64,000 nt of DNA from Bradyrhizobium manausense. GTDB taxonomy: Bacteria > Pseudomonadota > Alphaproteobacteria > Rhizobiales > Xanthobacteraceae. A program made the translations under genes and the position numbers. Of this stretch, positions 52,093 through 60,834 are shown one piece after another (the first letter of the stretch is position 1; every line of letters starts with the position of its first letter). The notes under the pieces were generated by a model. The model ran no database searches and was not told the DNA's origin. It saw only the letters and a list, made by a program, of their open reading frames with translations. Location of the stretch: positions 1-64,000 of the forward strand of contig NZ_JAFCKB010000010.1 of the NCBI RefSeq assembly GCF_018130615.1, written 5' to 3'.

Positions 52093-52788
52093 ATGAGCAA
52101 CGCACCTCTGATGCCCAAGGCGACCGCCGTCTGGCTGCTCGACAACACCGCGCTGACCTTCGACCAGGTCGCCGATTTCACCAAGATGCATCCCCTTGAG
52201 GTGCGCGCGATCGCCGACGGCGACGCCGCCCAGGGCATCAAGGGCATGGATCCCCTCTCCAACGGCCAGCTGACCCGCGAGGAGATCGAGAAGGGCGAGA
52301 AGAACCCGGACTACCGCCTCCGCCTCCAGGAGAGCAAGGTGGTGTTGCCGCCGCAGCCCAAGCGCAAGGGCCCACGCTACACCCCGGTGTCGCGCCGCCA
52401 CGAGCGCCCCAGCGCCATCCTCTGGCTGCTGCGCAGCCATCCGGAGCTGAAGGACGCCCAGGTGATGCGCCTGGTCGGCACCACCAAGAGCACGATTGCC
52501 AGCGTTCGCGACCGCACCCACTGGAATACGTCCCAACTGACGCCGATCGACCCCGTCACCCTCGGCCTCTGCTCGCAGATCGAGCTCGATTTCGAAGTGG
52601 CGCGCGCGGCCAAGGAAAAGCCGATCGACGCAGCCTATGGCGGCGCCACTCTGCTCCCGGCCTCCGAGACCACCAAGAAGGACGAGTACGAGCCGTCGGA
52701 GAAGTCGAGCGACGACCTCAACGTCGACGCCGTGTTCGCCAAGCTGAAGACCCTCGGCGGCAAGAAGCACGAGGAAGAGGAGGAGTAG
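52093..52788 (+). CDS. trcR: DUF1013 transcriptional regulator (TrcR-like)
   Basis: 231 residues from the ATG with AAAGGAGA upstream; the frame opens at 52066. It is a DUF1013 protein, characterised in Caulobacter as the cell-cycle regulator TrcR. N-terminal helices TAVWLLDNTALTFDQVADFTKMHPLEVRAIADGD form a helix-turn-helix-like unit. A second lies at AILWLLRSHPELKDAQVMRLVGTTKSTIASVRDRTHW. The tail is acidic (KKHEEEEE). It is almost confined to Alphaproteobacteria, which fits the host call. It has its own promoter and terminator. Confidence 0.9.
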   Translation: MSNAPLMPKATAVWLLDNTALTFDQVADFTKMHPLEVRAIADGDAAQGIKGMDPLSNGQLTREEIEKGEKNPDYRLRLQESKVVLPPQPKRKGPRYTPVSRRHERPSAILWLLRSHPELKDAQVMRLVGTTKSTIASVRDRTHWNTSQLTPIDPVTLGLCSQIELDFEVARAAKEKPIDAAYGGATLLPASETTKKDEYEPSEKSSDDLNVDAVFAKLKTLGGKKHEEEEE

Positions 52789-52816
52789 TCCTCCTTCTTC
52801 CTTCGTCATTGCGGGC

Positions 52817-52848
52817 AAACGCGGCGGAGCGATCCGCCGCGTTTTGTT
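52817..52848 (+). terminator. Rho-independent terminator of trcR
   Basis: AAACGCGGCGGA and TCCGCCGCGTTT form a 12-bp stem with a GCGA tetraloop, followed by TGTTTT. Confidence 0.92.
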
Positions 52849-52927
52849 TTCGAATGGAGATTTGGTGGCGCGGCTGCGGGGAACCATGCAGCTGCCGTCG
52901 CATTATTTCCAATCCGGAGGATCTGCG

Positions 52928-53113
52928 ATGCGGGCTGACGAAGACCATTTTGCGGTGATGCTGGGACGCGCTGTCCTCGCAGCCTGGGGGGATATGCCCC
53001 GGGATATCCAGGAAGCACTGTTCGAAATTGCCCTCAAAGACCGCCCCGGCGATCGCGACGCACTGGCGAAGTTATTGCATGAGCGGCATCCGCGAACGGT
53101 GCACGCGGGATAG
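52928..53113 (+). CDS. Hypothetical 61-residue protein
   Basis: From an ATG with CCGGAGG upstream. A small helical protein: MRADEDHFAVMLGRAVLAAWGDMPRDIQEALFEIALKDRPGDRDALAKLLHERHPRT. The mid-region is amphipathic and no membrane segment is seen. It resembles short Bradyrhizobium proteins of unknown function. Confidence 0.6.
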   Translation: MRADEDHFAVMLGRAVLAAWGDMPRDIQEALFEIALKDRPGDRDALAKLLHERHPRTVHAG

Positions 53114-53195
53114 CGGTATCTCCGCTCGTGAAGCGAATACGACGATGCCGTCTCTCAGGGATGATCTCGGACGAATCGAACGGGAAAGTATTGCC

Positions 53196-53225
53196 GCGGC
53201 GCCGGGTGCCCCCACCCGGCGCCGC
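53196..53225. terminator. Strong hairpin between convergent genes
   Basis: GCGGCGCCGGGTG and CACCCGGCGCCGC form a perfect 13-bp stem with a CCCC loop. It lies 8 bp beyond the ompW stop on the minus strand. There is only a weak T-run, so it may be a processing or pausing hairpin. Confidence 0.65.
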
Positions 53226-53232
53226 AGGAGCG

Positions 53233-53979
53233 TTAGAACTTGTAAGTGACACCGCCGCCGACGAGCCACGGATCAATATGCGCGCTGCCGGTGACGGGCA
53301 GCCCGCTCACGGTCGCGCTGTAGTCCGGCCGCAGCCAGAGCTTCTTCACGTCGACGTTGAGGCCCCAGTGCCGGTCGAGCATGTAGTCGAAGCCGAACTG
53401 AACGGCGCCGCCCCAGGCGTTGCTGACATGCAGGGACGTGGTTGTTGCAACGATTGCGGGCGGCCCGGCGATGGCAGCGGGCGTGTTGGCGGCCGAGTTG
53501 TTGAAGAACACCGTGTAGTTCACGCCGGCGCCGACATAAGGCTTGAACGCGCCGAAATTGTCGAAGTGATATTGCAGCGTCAGCGTCGGCGGCAGCAGCG
53601 TGGTCTTGCCGACAGGCAGATTCGCAAGCGAGCCGGTGCCGCTGATCGAATGCCTGGTCACGCCGAGGATCAGCTCGGCCGCGATGTTCTTCGTGAAGAA
53701 GTAACTGATATCGAGCTCAGGCACCGCCTGGTTGCTGATCGAGAGGCCCGAGGTCGGCGACGACAGCGACGGCACGCCGGCGACATTGACGGTCGAGCCG
53801 CCCGCATCCGGCAACACGCCGAGCACGCGCAGACGGACCATCCAAGGATTGAAGCTCTCAACGGGTGGCGGCGCTTTCGTGTAAACCGGCAGATCGGCCG
53901 CCTGCGCAGCGCCAGCCGTCACCGCGACCATCGCACCAAGCGTCGCGAGCCGCGCCAGGTTTCTCATCGTTCTCTGCAT
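53233..53979 (-). CDS. OmpW family outer membrane protein
   Basis: 248 residues with a signal peptide ending at AQA (about 27). An 8-stranded barrel is indicated by alternating hydrophobic strands: NPWMVRLRVLGVLPDAGG, VPELDISYFFTKNIAAELIL, TLTLQYHFDNFGAFKPYVGAGVNYTVFF, GGAVQFGFDYMLDRHWGLNVDVKKLWL and the closing VGGGVTYKF, which ends in the Phe typical of outer-membrane proteins. OmpW passes small hydrophobic compounds. A monocistronic gene with a hairpin downstream. Confidence 0.93.
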   Translation of the reverse strand: MQRTMRNLARLATLGAMVAVTAGAAQAADLPVYTKAPPPVESFNPWMVRLRVLGVLPDAGGSTVNVAGVPSLSSPTSGLSISNQAVPELDISYFFTKNIAAELILGVTRHSISGTGSLANLPVGKTTLLPPTLTLQYHFDNFGAFKPYVGAGVNYTVFFNNSAANTPAAIAGPPAIVATTTSLHVSNAWGGAVQFGFDYMLDRHWGLNVDVKKLWLRPDYSATVSGLPVTGSAHIDPWLVGGGVTYKF

Positions 53980-54159
53980 TGCATTCCCCTTCAGCCATGT
54001 CGCGCTTCGTTGCGCGACGCCCGCGTCAGAGCAGAAAGGGAACGAGGAAGGATTTGATGCCGATCAAATCAGCGCAGACACGTCGCGATTTGGCCACGAC
54101 GTTGCAGATGTGCCACGAGATGCGCGATTGCCGTGCGCAGGATAGTTCCGCAGCCGGCG

Positions 54160-54429
54160 TCAGGGCCGGTCGGGATGGTTCAGCATGTATTCACCGAGAT
54201 CGCGCTGACGGCGGTCGGCACGGGCGGTGGCGGCGCTGCGCTGCACGTCGCGGTCCTTGCGGCAGGCCACGTATTCCGGCGAGCCCTGCGCATAGCCGCG
54301 GCTCTGGCACACCGCATCATCGTCGTCGCCCCCCATCGCGGTCGGCGTCTGGTAACGCGCCGAGCAGGCGGAGAGAGCGATGGCGAGAGCCACTGCAATG
54401 AGCAGGCGCGACGTGGTAGCGAGTGGCAT
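54160..54429 (-). CDS. Small putative lipoprotein
   Basis: 89 residues with a lipoprotein signal: LLIAVALAIALSACSA gives a lipobox LSAC with lipidation Cys at about 22. The mature part has GGDDDDAVCQSRGYAQGSPEYVACRKDRD, in which two Cys could pair, and an Arg-rich helix (RADRRQRDLGEYML). The CxxxGYxxGxxxYxxC pattern recurs in rhizobial small lipoproteins of unknown function. Confidence 0.82.
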   Translation of the reverse strand: MPLATTSRLLIAVALAIALSACSARYQTPTAMGGDDDDAVCQSRGYAQGSPEYVACRKDRDVQRSAATARADRRQRDLGEYMLNHPDRP

Positions 54430-54492
54430 GCAAGGTCCCCTGTTGGCGGCCCCTGTTTAGCGCGGAATGCGGAGAATGTAAGTCGGCAAGCC

Positions 54493-54600
54493 CATCATTC
54501 CGGGATGGTGCGTAGGCACCAGACCCGGAATCTCAAGATCCTCAGGTGCGCAATTGCTCACCTGAGTCTAGTTCGGTCCTGCGAACCGCCCCAAGGTGAC
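54493..54600. repeat. Degenerate REP-like element
   Basis: Begins CATTCCGGGATGGTGCGTAGGCACCAGACCCGGAATCTC and ends near CCAAGGTGAC, with the internal CAGGTGCGCAATTGCTCACCTG palindrome. Same family as 48615-48719 but with more mismatches. It lies between the lipoprotein and the prpE end. Confidence 0.6.
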
Positions 54601-54608
54601 GCCTCGCG

Positions 54609-56519
54609 TCACACCCTCCCCTTCAGCGCATCGCCGATCTCGTCCAGCACCTTGGGGTCCTCGATCGTGGCCGGCATGGACCAGGCCTCGCCGTCGGCGA
54701 TCTTCTTGATGGTGCCGCGCAAGATCTTGCCCGAGCGCGTCTTGGGCAGGCGGCCGACGGTGATGGCGAGCTTGAAGGCGGCGACGGGCCCAAGCTTGTC
54801 GCGCACCAGCGCGATGATCTCCTTCTCGATCTCGGCGGGCGATCGTTTCACGCCGGCCTTCAGCACCAGGAAGCCGCAGGGAACCTCGCCCTTGATCGCA
54901 TCCTTGACGCCGAGCACGGCGCATTCGGCGACATCGGGATGCGATGCCAGGATCTCCTCCATGCCGCCCGTGGACAGACGGTGGCCGGCGACGTTGATGA
55001 TGTCGTCGGTGCGACCCATGACGAAGACATAGCCGTCCTCGTCCTTGTAGCCGGCGTCCGAGGTTTTGTAGTAGCCGGGAAATTCGCTCAGGTAAGCTTC
55101 CTTGAAGCGCGCGTCCTGATTCCACAGCGTCGGCAGGCAACCCGGCGGCATCGGCAGCTTGATGACGATCGATCCCATGGTGTTGGGACCGACTGGCTTC
55201 GCGGCCTCGTCGACGACGTCGACTTGGTAGCCCGGCATCGGCACCGTCGGCGAGCCATGCTTGACCGGCAGCACCCCCAAGCCCACAGGATTACCGGCGA
55301 TGCACCAGCCCGTCTCGGTCTGCCACCAGTGATCGATCACCGGCACCTTCAGCTGCTGCTCCGCCCACTCCACCGTCGGCGGATCGGCGCGCTCACCGGC
55401 GAGGAACAGGGTCCGGAATTTCGACAGATCATATTGCCGGATGTACTTGCCTTCCGGATCCTCCTTCCGGATCGCGCGGAATGCGGTCGGCGCGGTGAAC
55501 AAGGCCACAGCCTTGTGCTCTGAGATCACACGCCAGAACGCACCGGCATCGGGCGTGCCGATCGGCTTGCCCTCATACATGATCGAGGTCGCGCCATGCA
55601 GCAGCGGGCCGTAGACGATGTAGCTGTGGCCGACCACCCAGCCGATGTCGGAGCCGCACCACCAAACCTCTCCCGGCTTGACGCCATAGAGGTTGAACAT
55701 CGACCATTTCACGGCAACCAGATGCCCGCCATTGTCGCGCACGACGCCCTTGGGGATACCGGTCGTGCCCGACGTATAGAGAATGTAGAGCGGATCGGTC
55801 GCAGCAACCGGCACGCAAGGCGCTTTCTTGCCATCGTTCATGGCCTTACGTCGCAGGCTGGCCCAATCATAGTCGCGCTTCGGCGTGAGGTCGCAGACGA
55901 ACTGCGGCCGCTGCAATATGATGCAGGCCGCGGGCTTCGCAGAAGCGAGCTTGATCGCCTCGTCCAGCAGCGGCTTGTATTGCACGATACGACCAGGCTC
56001 GATGCCGCAGCTTGCGGAGAGAATGAGTTTCGGCTGCGCATCGTCGATGCGGGTCGCGAGCTCCTTTGCGGCAAAGCCGCCGAATACCACGGAATGCACC
56101 GCGCCGATGCGCGCGCAGGCGAGCATCGCAACCACGGCCTCCGGCACCATTGGCATATAGAGAATGACGCGGTCGCCCTTGACGACGCCAAAATCCTGCA
56201 TGATAGCGGCGAGCGCCTGCACCTCGGCCAGCAATTCGGCATAGGTGAACTTGGTGACCGAGCCCGCCAGCGGCGAGTCGTGTATCAGGGCCACCTGGTC
56301 GGCGCGGCCGCGTTCGACATGGCGATCGAGCGCATTGTAGCAGGTGTTGACGACGCCGCCGGCGAACCAGCGGCCGTAGACGCCTTGCGCGGGGTCAAAG
56401 ATCGTCTTCGGCGGCTCGATCCAGTCAATCTCTTTGGCAGCCTCGGCCCAAAAACCCTGAGGATCGGCCAGCGAGCGCGCATGGACCTCGTGATATTTGC
56501 TCTGCACTTGGCTGTTCAT
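54609..56519 (-). CDS. prpE: Propionyl-CoA synthetase
   Basis: 636 residues. AMP-forming acyl-CoA synthetase of the ACS/PrpE group, converting propionate and CoA to propionyl-CoA. Motifs: YTSGTTGIPKGVVRDNGGH (P-loop), DIGWVVGHSYIVYGPLLHG, HWWQTETGW, YKTSDAGYKDEDGYVFVMGRTDDIINVAGHRLSTGGMEE and the regulatory Lys in RSGKILRG. VVRDNGGH and GHRLSTG-MEE favour PrpE over acetyl-CoA synthetase. The Lys is a likely acylation site. No prpBC genes are nearby. Confidence 0.9.
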   Translation of the reverse strand: MNSQVQSKYHEVHARSLADPQGFWAEAAKEIDWIEPPKTIFDPAQGVYGRWFAGGVVNTCYNALDRHVERGRADQVALIHDSPLAGSVTKFTYAELLAEVQALAAIMQDFGVVKGDRVILYMPMVPEAVVAMLACARIGAVHSVVFGGFAAKELATRIDDAQPKLILSASCGIEPGRIVQYKPLLDEAIKLASAKPAACIILQRPQFVCDLTPKRDYDWASLRRKAMNDGKKAPCVPVAATDPLYILYTSGTTGIPKGVVRDNGGHLVAVKWSMFNLYGVKPGEVWWCGSDIGWVVGHSYIVYGPLLHGATSIMYEGKPIGTPDAGAFWRVISEHKAVALFTAPTAFRAIRKEDPEGKYIRQYDLSKFRTLFLAGERADPPTVEWAEQQLKVPVIDHWWQTETGWCIAGNPVGLGVLPVKHGSPTVPMPGYQVDVVDEAAKPVGPNTMGSIVIKLPMPPGCLPTLWNQDARFKEAYLSEFPGYYKTSDAGYKDEDGYVFVMGRTDDIINVAGHRLSTGGMEEILASHPDVAECAVLGVKDAIKGEVPCGFLVLKAGVKRSPAEIEKEIIALVRDKLGPVAAFKLAITVGRLPKTRSGKILRGTIKKIADGEAWSMPATIEDPKVLDEIGDALKGRV

Positions 56520-56659
56520 TCCCGCGCTCCCGTTCCCCTTATCGGCCTCACCTGAACCTTGCGGCAGGACCGGCGTCCCGCCATGACAGGGATCAAGTAT
56601 GGGCCTTGTTTGGGAGCTATTTTCCCGGGAACGGGCCGCGGTTCAAGCCGAAAAGACCC

Positions 56660-56815
56660 CATCCTCTCCCTCTCCCCGTTCTTACGGGGAGAGGGTCGGG
56701 GGGTGAGGGGGCTGTTTCGGCGGGCAAAGTGAGAATTGGATTCGCGGAGGGCCCCCTCACCCGGAATTTGCTACGCAAACTCCGGCCTCTCCCCGCACGC
56801 GGGGGAGAGGCGAAG
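56660..56815. repeat. Intergenic block of CTCTCCCCG hairpins
   Basis: TCTCCCCG-TTCTTA-CGGGGAGA (56671-56692), a copy of GAGGGCCCCCTCACCCGG and CTCTCCCCGCACGCGGGGGAGAG (56787-56809). Same family as 24791-24935. The gap from 56520 to 56822 between prpE's start and the TPR gene contains little else; the prpE promoter must lie in its first 130 bp. Confidence 0.55.
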
Positions 56816-56822
56816 AAAGCGC

Positions 56823-58193
56823 CTACCCCTCCATCGCGTTCAGCCGCTGCAACCGGTCCTGCATGACCTTCTTCAGGTCGTAGCCGGGGCGGCGGAAGCT
56901 GGCGTCGCGGGTGGCGAGGAACTCATGCTGGGATTTGCGCAGATCGGCCGCCGAGCGCCGGTTCATCGATTTCAGCACGCGCTCAAAGGCCTCGGCGAGT
57001 TGGCGGTCGAGCGCACCCAATTGCGGATCGGCGCAGATCACCTTCTCCACCTCACGCTTGGCATTGGCGCAATCGAATGACGGGCCGTTGCCGGAATTCG
57101 CGGCCAGCGGCTGCGGCGCCTCGGCGCCGAACTTCGCGATCTCCGCCATCATGGTGCGGCGGCCGTCTGCCGCGTTCGTATTGCCGGGGTCGAGCCGCAG
57201 CGCCGTCTCGTAATCGGCCAGCGCCTTCTTGCGCTCGCCCATCTTGGTATAGAGCACCGCATTGTTGTAGGTCTTCGCAAAATTCGGATCGAGCTTCAGC
57301 GCGGCCTCGTAATCGCCAAGCGCGGCGCCAAACTCACCCTTGAACTGATAGGAATCGCCGCGGTTGGTGAAGAAGTTCGGCCGCGGCGCCAGCCTTAAGG
57401 CCTGCTCGTAATCGGCAATCGCCTTGTCGTAGTCTTTCATAGCGGCATAAGAGAGACCGCGATTGTCGTAATATTCCGGCACCTTCGGATCGAGCCTGAT
57501 CGCCTCACTGTCATCGGCAATCGACTTGTCGAGCTGGCCGAGCTTCTTGTAGGCGGCGCCGCGATTGGTGTAGCTCCGCGCCCGGTTCGGGTCGAGCCTC
57601 AGCGCCTCGCTGAGATCGGCGACCGCCTTGTCGTTGTCTCCGTTGAGATAAAAGGTTGCGCCGCGGTCGGACCAGGCCTGCGCATAATCCGGCTTCAGCT
57701 TGATCGCTTGGTCGTAGTCGGCGATCGCGCGGTCGAGCCGGCGCTGGTTGGTGTAGGCGACGCCGCGCAGCTCATAGGCTTCGGCATCTGCGGGATCGAG
57801 CTCGATTGCCTTGCTGAGATCGGACGTGGCGCGATTGAGATCCCCGCCCGCCTCCCGCAACAGGTCGCCGCGCAGGCGCCAGGCCCGCGCGTTCTTGCCG
57901 TCCAGCGCAATGGCGCGGTCTATGTCCCGCAGCGCCTGCGTGAGACCGCCTGATGTCCGCGCATTGGCATCCGCCCGGACCAGCAGCGCCGCGACGCGCT
58001 CGGAATTCGGGTTCGAAGTCTGGTCGATGATGGCGCTGCACGCCGGGATGATCTCCGCCGGTGCCGCCTTGCTGCCCGTCACGCAATCGGCTGCGGCCGC
58101 CGCCGGGGCGGCGAGGACAAGGCTGATTGCTGCACCGAGGAGGAAGGTGCGCAGCGGATTTCTGGATATCTGCGCGGAACAACGCGTGCGCAT
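56823..58193 (-). CDS. TPR protein with LprI-like C-terminal domain (copy 1)
   Basis: About 456 residues from the ATG giving MRTRCSAQISRNP. The signal peptide ends near PAAAAADC. About eight tetratricopeptide repeats (about 60-360) have clear consensus, for example AIELDPADAEAYELRGVAYTNQRRLDRAI and AIKLKPDYAQAWSDRGATFYLNGDNDKAV. The C-terminal domain (about 375-456) has four Cys and DUF1311/LprI pattern: SFDCANAKREVEKVICADPQLGALDRQLAEAF. LprI-type domains inhibit lysozyme in other bacteria. It lies downstream of a shorter paralogue on the same strand. Periplasmic. Confidence 0.88.
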   Translation of the reverse strand: MRTRCSAQISRNPLRTFLLGAAISLVLAAPAAAAADCVTGSKAAPAEIIPACSAIIDQTSNPNSERVAALLVRADANARTSGGLTQALRDIDRAIALDGKNARAWRLRGDLLREAGGDLNRATSDLSKAIELDPADAEAYELRGVAYTNQRRLDRAIADYDQAIKLKPDYAQAWSDRGATFYLNGDNDKAVADLSEALRLDPNRARSYTNRGAAYKKLGQLDKSIADDSEAIRLDPKVPEYYDNRGLSYAAMKDYDKAIADYEQALRLAPRPNFFTNRGDSYQFKGEFGAALGDYEAALKLDPNFAKTYNNAVLYTKMGERKKALADYETALRLDPGNTNAADGRRTMMAEIAKFGAEAPQPLAANSGNGPSFDCANAKREVEKVICADPQLGALDRQLAEAFERVLKSMNRRSAADLRKSQHEFLATRDASFRRPGYDLKKVMQDRLQRLNAMEG

Positions 58194-58304
58194 GCCGAAG
58201 CACTCCATGGCATCAGGTTTTCACCATTGTCGCGGCGGGCGAGGGATGGGTTCAAGTCGGGCCCGTCTACCCGGGCATGACGCCCCTTCGAGCGGCGAAG
58301 GACC

Positions 58305-59075
58305 TCAATACCCGTCCACCCCGTTCAGCCGTTGCAGCCGCTCCTGCATCGCCTTCTTCAAGTCATATCCCGGACGGCCAAAGCCGGCATTGCGGCGGGC
58401 GATGAAATCATCCTGCTCGCGCTGGAGAGTCTTTGCTTCACCCGCATTGCGCGCCTCGCGCAGCACGCGTGCATTGGCGGCATAAACCTCACGGTCGAGA
58501 TCGGCTAGCTCGCGATTTGCGCAGATCGCCTTCTCGACGGGGCGGCGCACGCCTGCGCAATTGAAGCTGGGCTTGCCGGCGACCGCCATCTGCGCCCCGA
58601 TCCGCTCGAGCTCGCGCGCCATCGCCCTGTGATTGGCCTTGGCCTTTTCGTGGTTCGGATCAATCCGGAGCGCCGCGCCGAAATCCTGCACCGCCTTCGG
58701 CTTGTCACCCTTCTTCAACCAAAGCTCGCCGCGCGCGTTGAAGACGTCGGCCAGCGTGGGATCGAGCAGCAGGGCGCGGCTGTCGTCGGCGATGGCCCGG
58801 TCGATCTGATCATGCCGTGCAAAGAGCCCGCCACGCGCGACCAGCGCCTTGATCAGGTCGGGCTTTGCGGTCTTCTCGTTGTCGATGACGGCTGCGCAGG
58901 CCGGGCCTGCTCTGTCCATGTCATCGGCCGTGACGGCGGCCAGGCATGCCGCGACGTCAACCTGCACGACGGCGGCCGGCTCGCCGCCAGTCGCAGCCTT
59001 GGCCGGGCCGGGCCAGAGTGCCGAGAGCATCAGAGCGGCCGACAATTGAATGAGTTTTTGAAAACGCATGCTCAT
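58305..59075 (-). CDS. TPR protein with LprI-like C-terminal domain (copy 2)
   Basis: About 256 residues from the ATG giving MSMRFQKLIQLSAALMLSAL, a signal peptide. It has two to three TPR units (IDRAIADDSRALLLDPTLADVFNARGELWLKKGDKPKAV) followed by the LprI-like domain SFNCAGVRRPVEKAICANRELADLDREVYAAN and FGRPGYDLKKAMQERLQRLNGV. The C-terminus is nearly the same as copy 1's, so it arose by duplication with loss or gain of repeats. Same strand as copy 1, gap about 110 bp. Periplasmic; role unknown. Confidence 0.87.
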   Translation of the reverse strand: MSMRFQKLIQLSAALMLSALWPGPAKAATGGEPAAVVQVDVAACLAAVTADDMDRAGPACAAVIDNEKTAKPDLIKALVARGGLFARHDQIDRAIADDSRALLLDPTLADVFNARGELWLKKGDKPKAVQDFGAALRIDPNHEKAKANHRAMARELERIGAQMAVAGKPSFNCAGVRRPVEKAICANRELADLDREVYAANARVLREARNAGEAKTLQREQDDFIARRNAGFGRPGYDLKKAMQERLQRLNGVDGY

Positions 59076-59172
59076 TGCAGTCGGAAAATCTTGCCTCGAG
59101 GCCATACTATCCATCATACGGCCGGATTGGTGCTAGCTTGTAGCGCCGCTCAATTCGGTATCGGGGACCAAT

Positions 59173-60717
59173 TTGTCGACATTCGAATGGATCATAGTGC
59201 TTCTGCTTGGCGCCGTTGCATTATCGGCGCTGGCGCGGCGGATCAAGGTCCCCTACCCGACCTTTCTCGCGATCGGCGGCGCGCTGATCGCCTTCGTGCC
59301 GAACAGCCCGTCCTGGACGTTGGAGCCGGATCTGGCGTTGGCCCTTTTTGTCGCACCGGTCCTGCTCGATGCCGCGTTCGACACGTCGCTGCGCGATCTG
59401 CGCAACAACTGGGTTCCGGTCTCGACCCTGGTCGTGGCCGCCGTCGGCCTGACCACGGCCGGCGTCGCCTATGTTGCACATCGGCTGATGCCTGACATGC
59501 CCTGGGCCGCGGCGGTGGCGCTCGGCGCCATCGTCGCGCCGCCGGATGCCGCGGCTGCAGTCGCGATCCTGAGTCAGGTGCAGCTGCCCTATCGCATGGT
59601 GAAGGTGTTGGAAGGCGAGAGCCTGCTCAACGATGCGACCGCACTCCTGATCTATCGCATCGCCGTCGGCGCGGTCGTCACCCAGCATCTAACGTGGAGC
59701 CAGGTCGCGCCGACCATGGCGCTGGCGCTGGTCGGCAGCGCCATCGCAGGTCTCGTCGCAGCCCGCCTCATCCCGCCCATCATGGAACGCGTGACGGAAG
59801 CACCGAGCGCCATCATCGTTCAGTTCGCCACCACCTTCATGATCTGGATCGGCGCCGAGCATCTCGGTCTCTCCGGCATCCTCACTATCGTCGTTTACGC
59901 CATCAGCATCGCGCGCACGGCGGGAGAGCGCATGCCGGCTCGGCTGCGGGTGCCCTCGTATGCAGTGTGGGAAACGACGGTGTTCGTGCTCAACGTGCTC
60001 GCCTTCATGCTGATCGGCATGCAGATGCGGCCGATCTGGACGCGGCTGGACGCCGACGTGCGCTGGGAATATTGCGTGGCCGCGGCCTCGGTCCTGCTCA
60101 CGGTGGTGCTGGTGCGGCTGCTCTGGGTGACGTTCTACCGCACGACCCTGCGTGTGCTGGTTGCGCAAGGGATCTATCATCCGAAAGACCCGAGAGCCGT
60201 CGCCTCGCCCAAGGGCGGTCTCATCATCTCATGGTGCGGCATGCGCGGCCTCGTCACGCTCGCCACCGCATTCGCGCTGCCGGAGAACTTTCCCTATCGC
60301 GACTTCATCGTCTTCGTCGCCTTCGCGGTGGTGCTGGGATCGCTGGTGATCCAGGGCCTGACGCTGCGGCCGCTGATCCTGGCCTTCGGCCTCAAGGACG
60401 ACGATCCCGTCGGCATCGAGGTCGCACGCGCCCGCACGATTGCCTATCGCGCCGCGCTCGATGCGATCGAGGACGATCCGTCGGAGGAAGCCGAAATCCT
60501 CAGGCTCGAATACCGCGCCGTCCTGATGCAGGCCGACGACGATCCGCACGGCGGCATCGCCAATGGCGAACTGCCCGCCGATCCCCTGCGCCGCCGCGCC
60601 ATCTCGGCTGCGCGGAAATCGATCTTCGACCTCCGCGCCACCGAAGTGATCGGTGATGACGCGTTCCATCGGATCGAGGAAGAGCTGGATCGGGCGGAGT
60701 TGAGCGCCGGGGGATAG
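59173..60717 (+). CDS. CPA1-type Na+/H+ antiporter (NhaP-like)
   Basis: 514 residues, TTG start. About 12 helices cover residues 1-400: WIIVLLLGAVALSALARRI, the antiporter motif GAIVAPPDAAAAVAIL with conserved Asp, GESLLNDATALLIYRIAVGAV (ND motif) and the later GMRGLVTLATAFALP. A cytosolic C-terminal tail (about 405-514) has the acidic EIEDDPSEEAEILRLEY region. It exchanges Na+ or K+ for H+ in pH and salt homeostasis. Divergent from the second TPR gene, gap 97 bp. Confidence 0.92.
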   Translation: MSTFEWIIVLLLGAVALSALARRIKVPYPTFLAIGGALIAFVPNSPSWTLEPDLALALFVAPVLLDAAFDTSLRDLRNNWVPVSTLVVAAVGLTTAGVAYVAHRLMPDMPWAAAVALGAIVAPPDAAAAVAILSQVQLPYRMVKVLEGESLLNDATALLIYRIAVGAVVTQHLTWSQVAPTMALALVGSAIAGLVAARLIPPIMERVTEAPSAIIVQFATTFMIWIGAEHLGLSGILTIVVYAISIARTAGERMPARLRVPSYAVWETTVFVLNVLAFMLIGMQMRPIWTRLDADVRWEYCVAAASVLLTVVLVRLLWVTFYRTTLRVLVAQGIYHPKDPRAVASPKGGLIISWCGMRGLVTLATAFALPENFPYRDFIVFVAFAVVLGSLVIQGLTLRPLILAFGLKDDDPVGIEVARARTIAYRAALDAIEDDPSEEAEILRLEYRAVLMQADDDPHGGIANGELPADPLRRRAISAARKSIFDLRATEVIGDDAFHRIEEELDRAELSAGG

Positions 60718-60733
60718 ATCGACAACCTCCGCT

Positions 60734-60780
60734 GTCGTCCCGGACAAGCGAAGCGCATATTGCGCGCGCCCCGGGACGAC
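60734..60780. repeat. REP-like palindrome
   Basis: GTCGTCCCGG (60734-60743) and CCGGGACGAC (60771-60780) are perfect 10-bp arms. A related element lies at 61612-61661. It sits just downstream of the antiporter gene. Confidence 0.7.
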
Positions 60781-60834
60781 GTTGGAGGGGCGTCTGGCGT
60801 TGAACCAAACCCTGCCTCCCTAGACTCATTCCAG

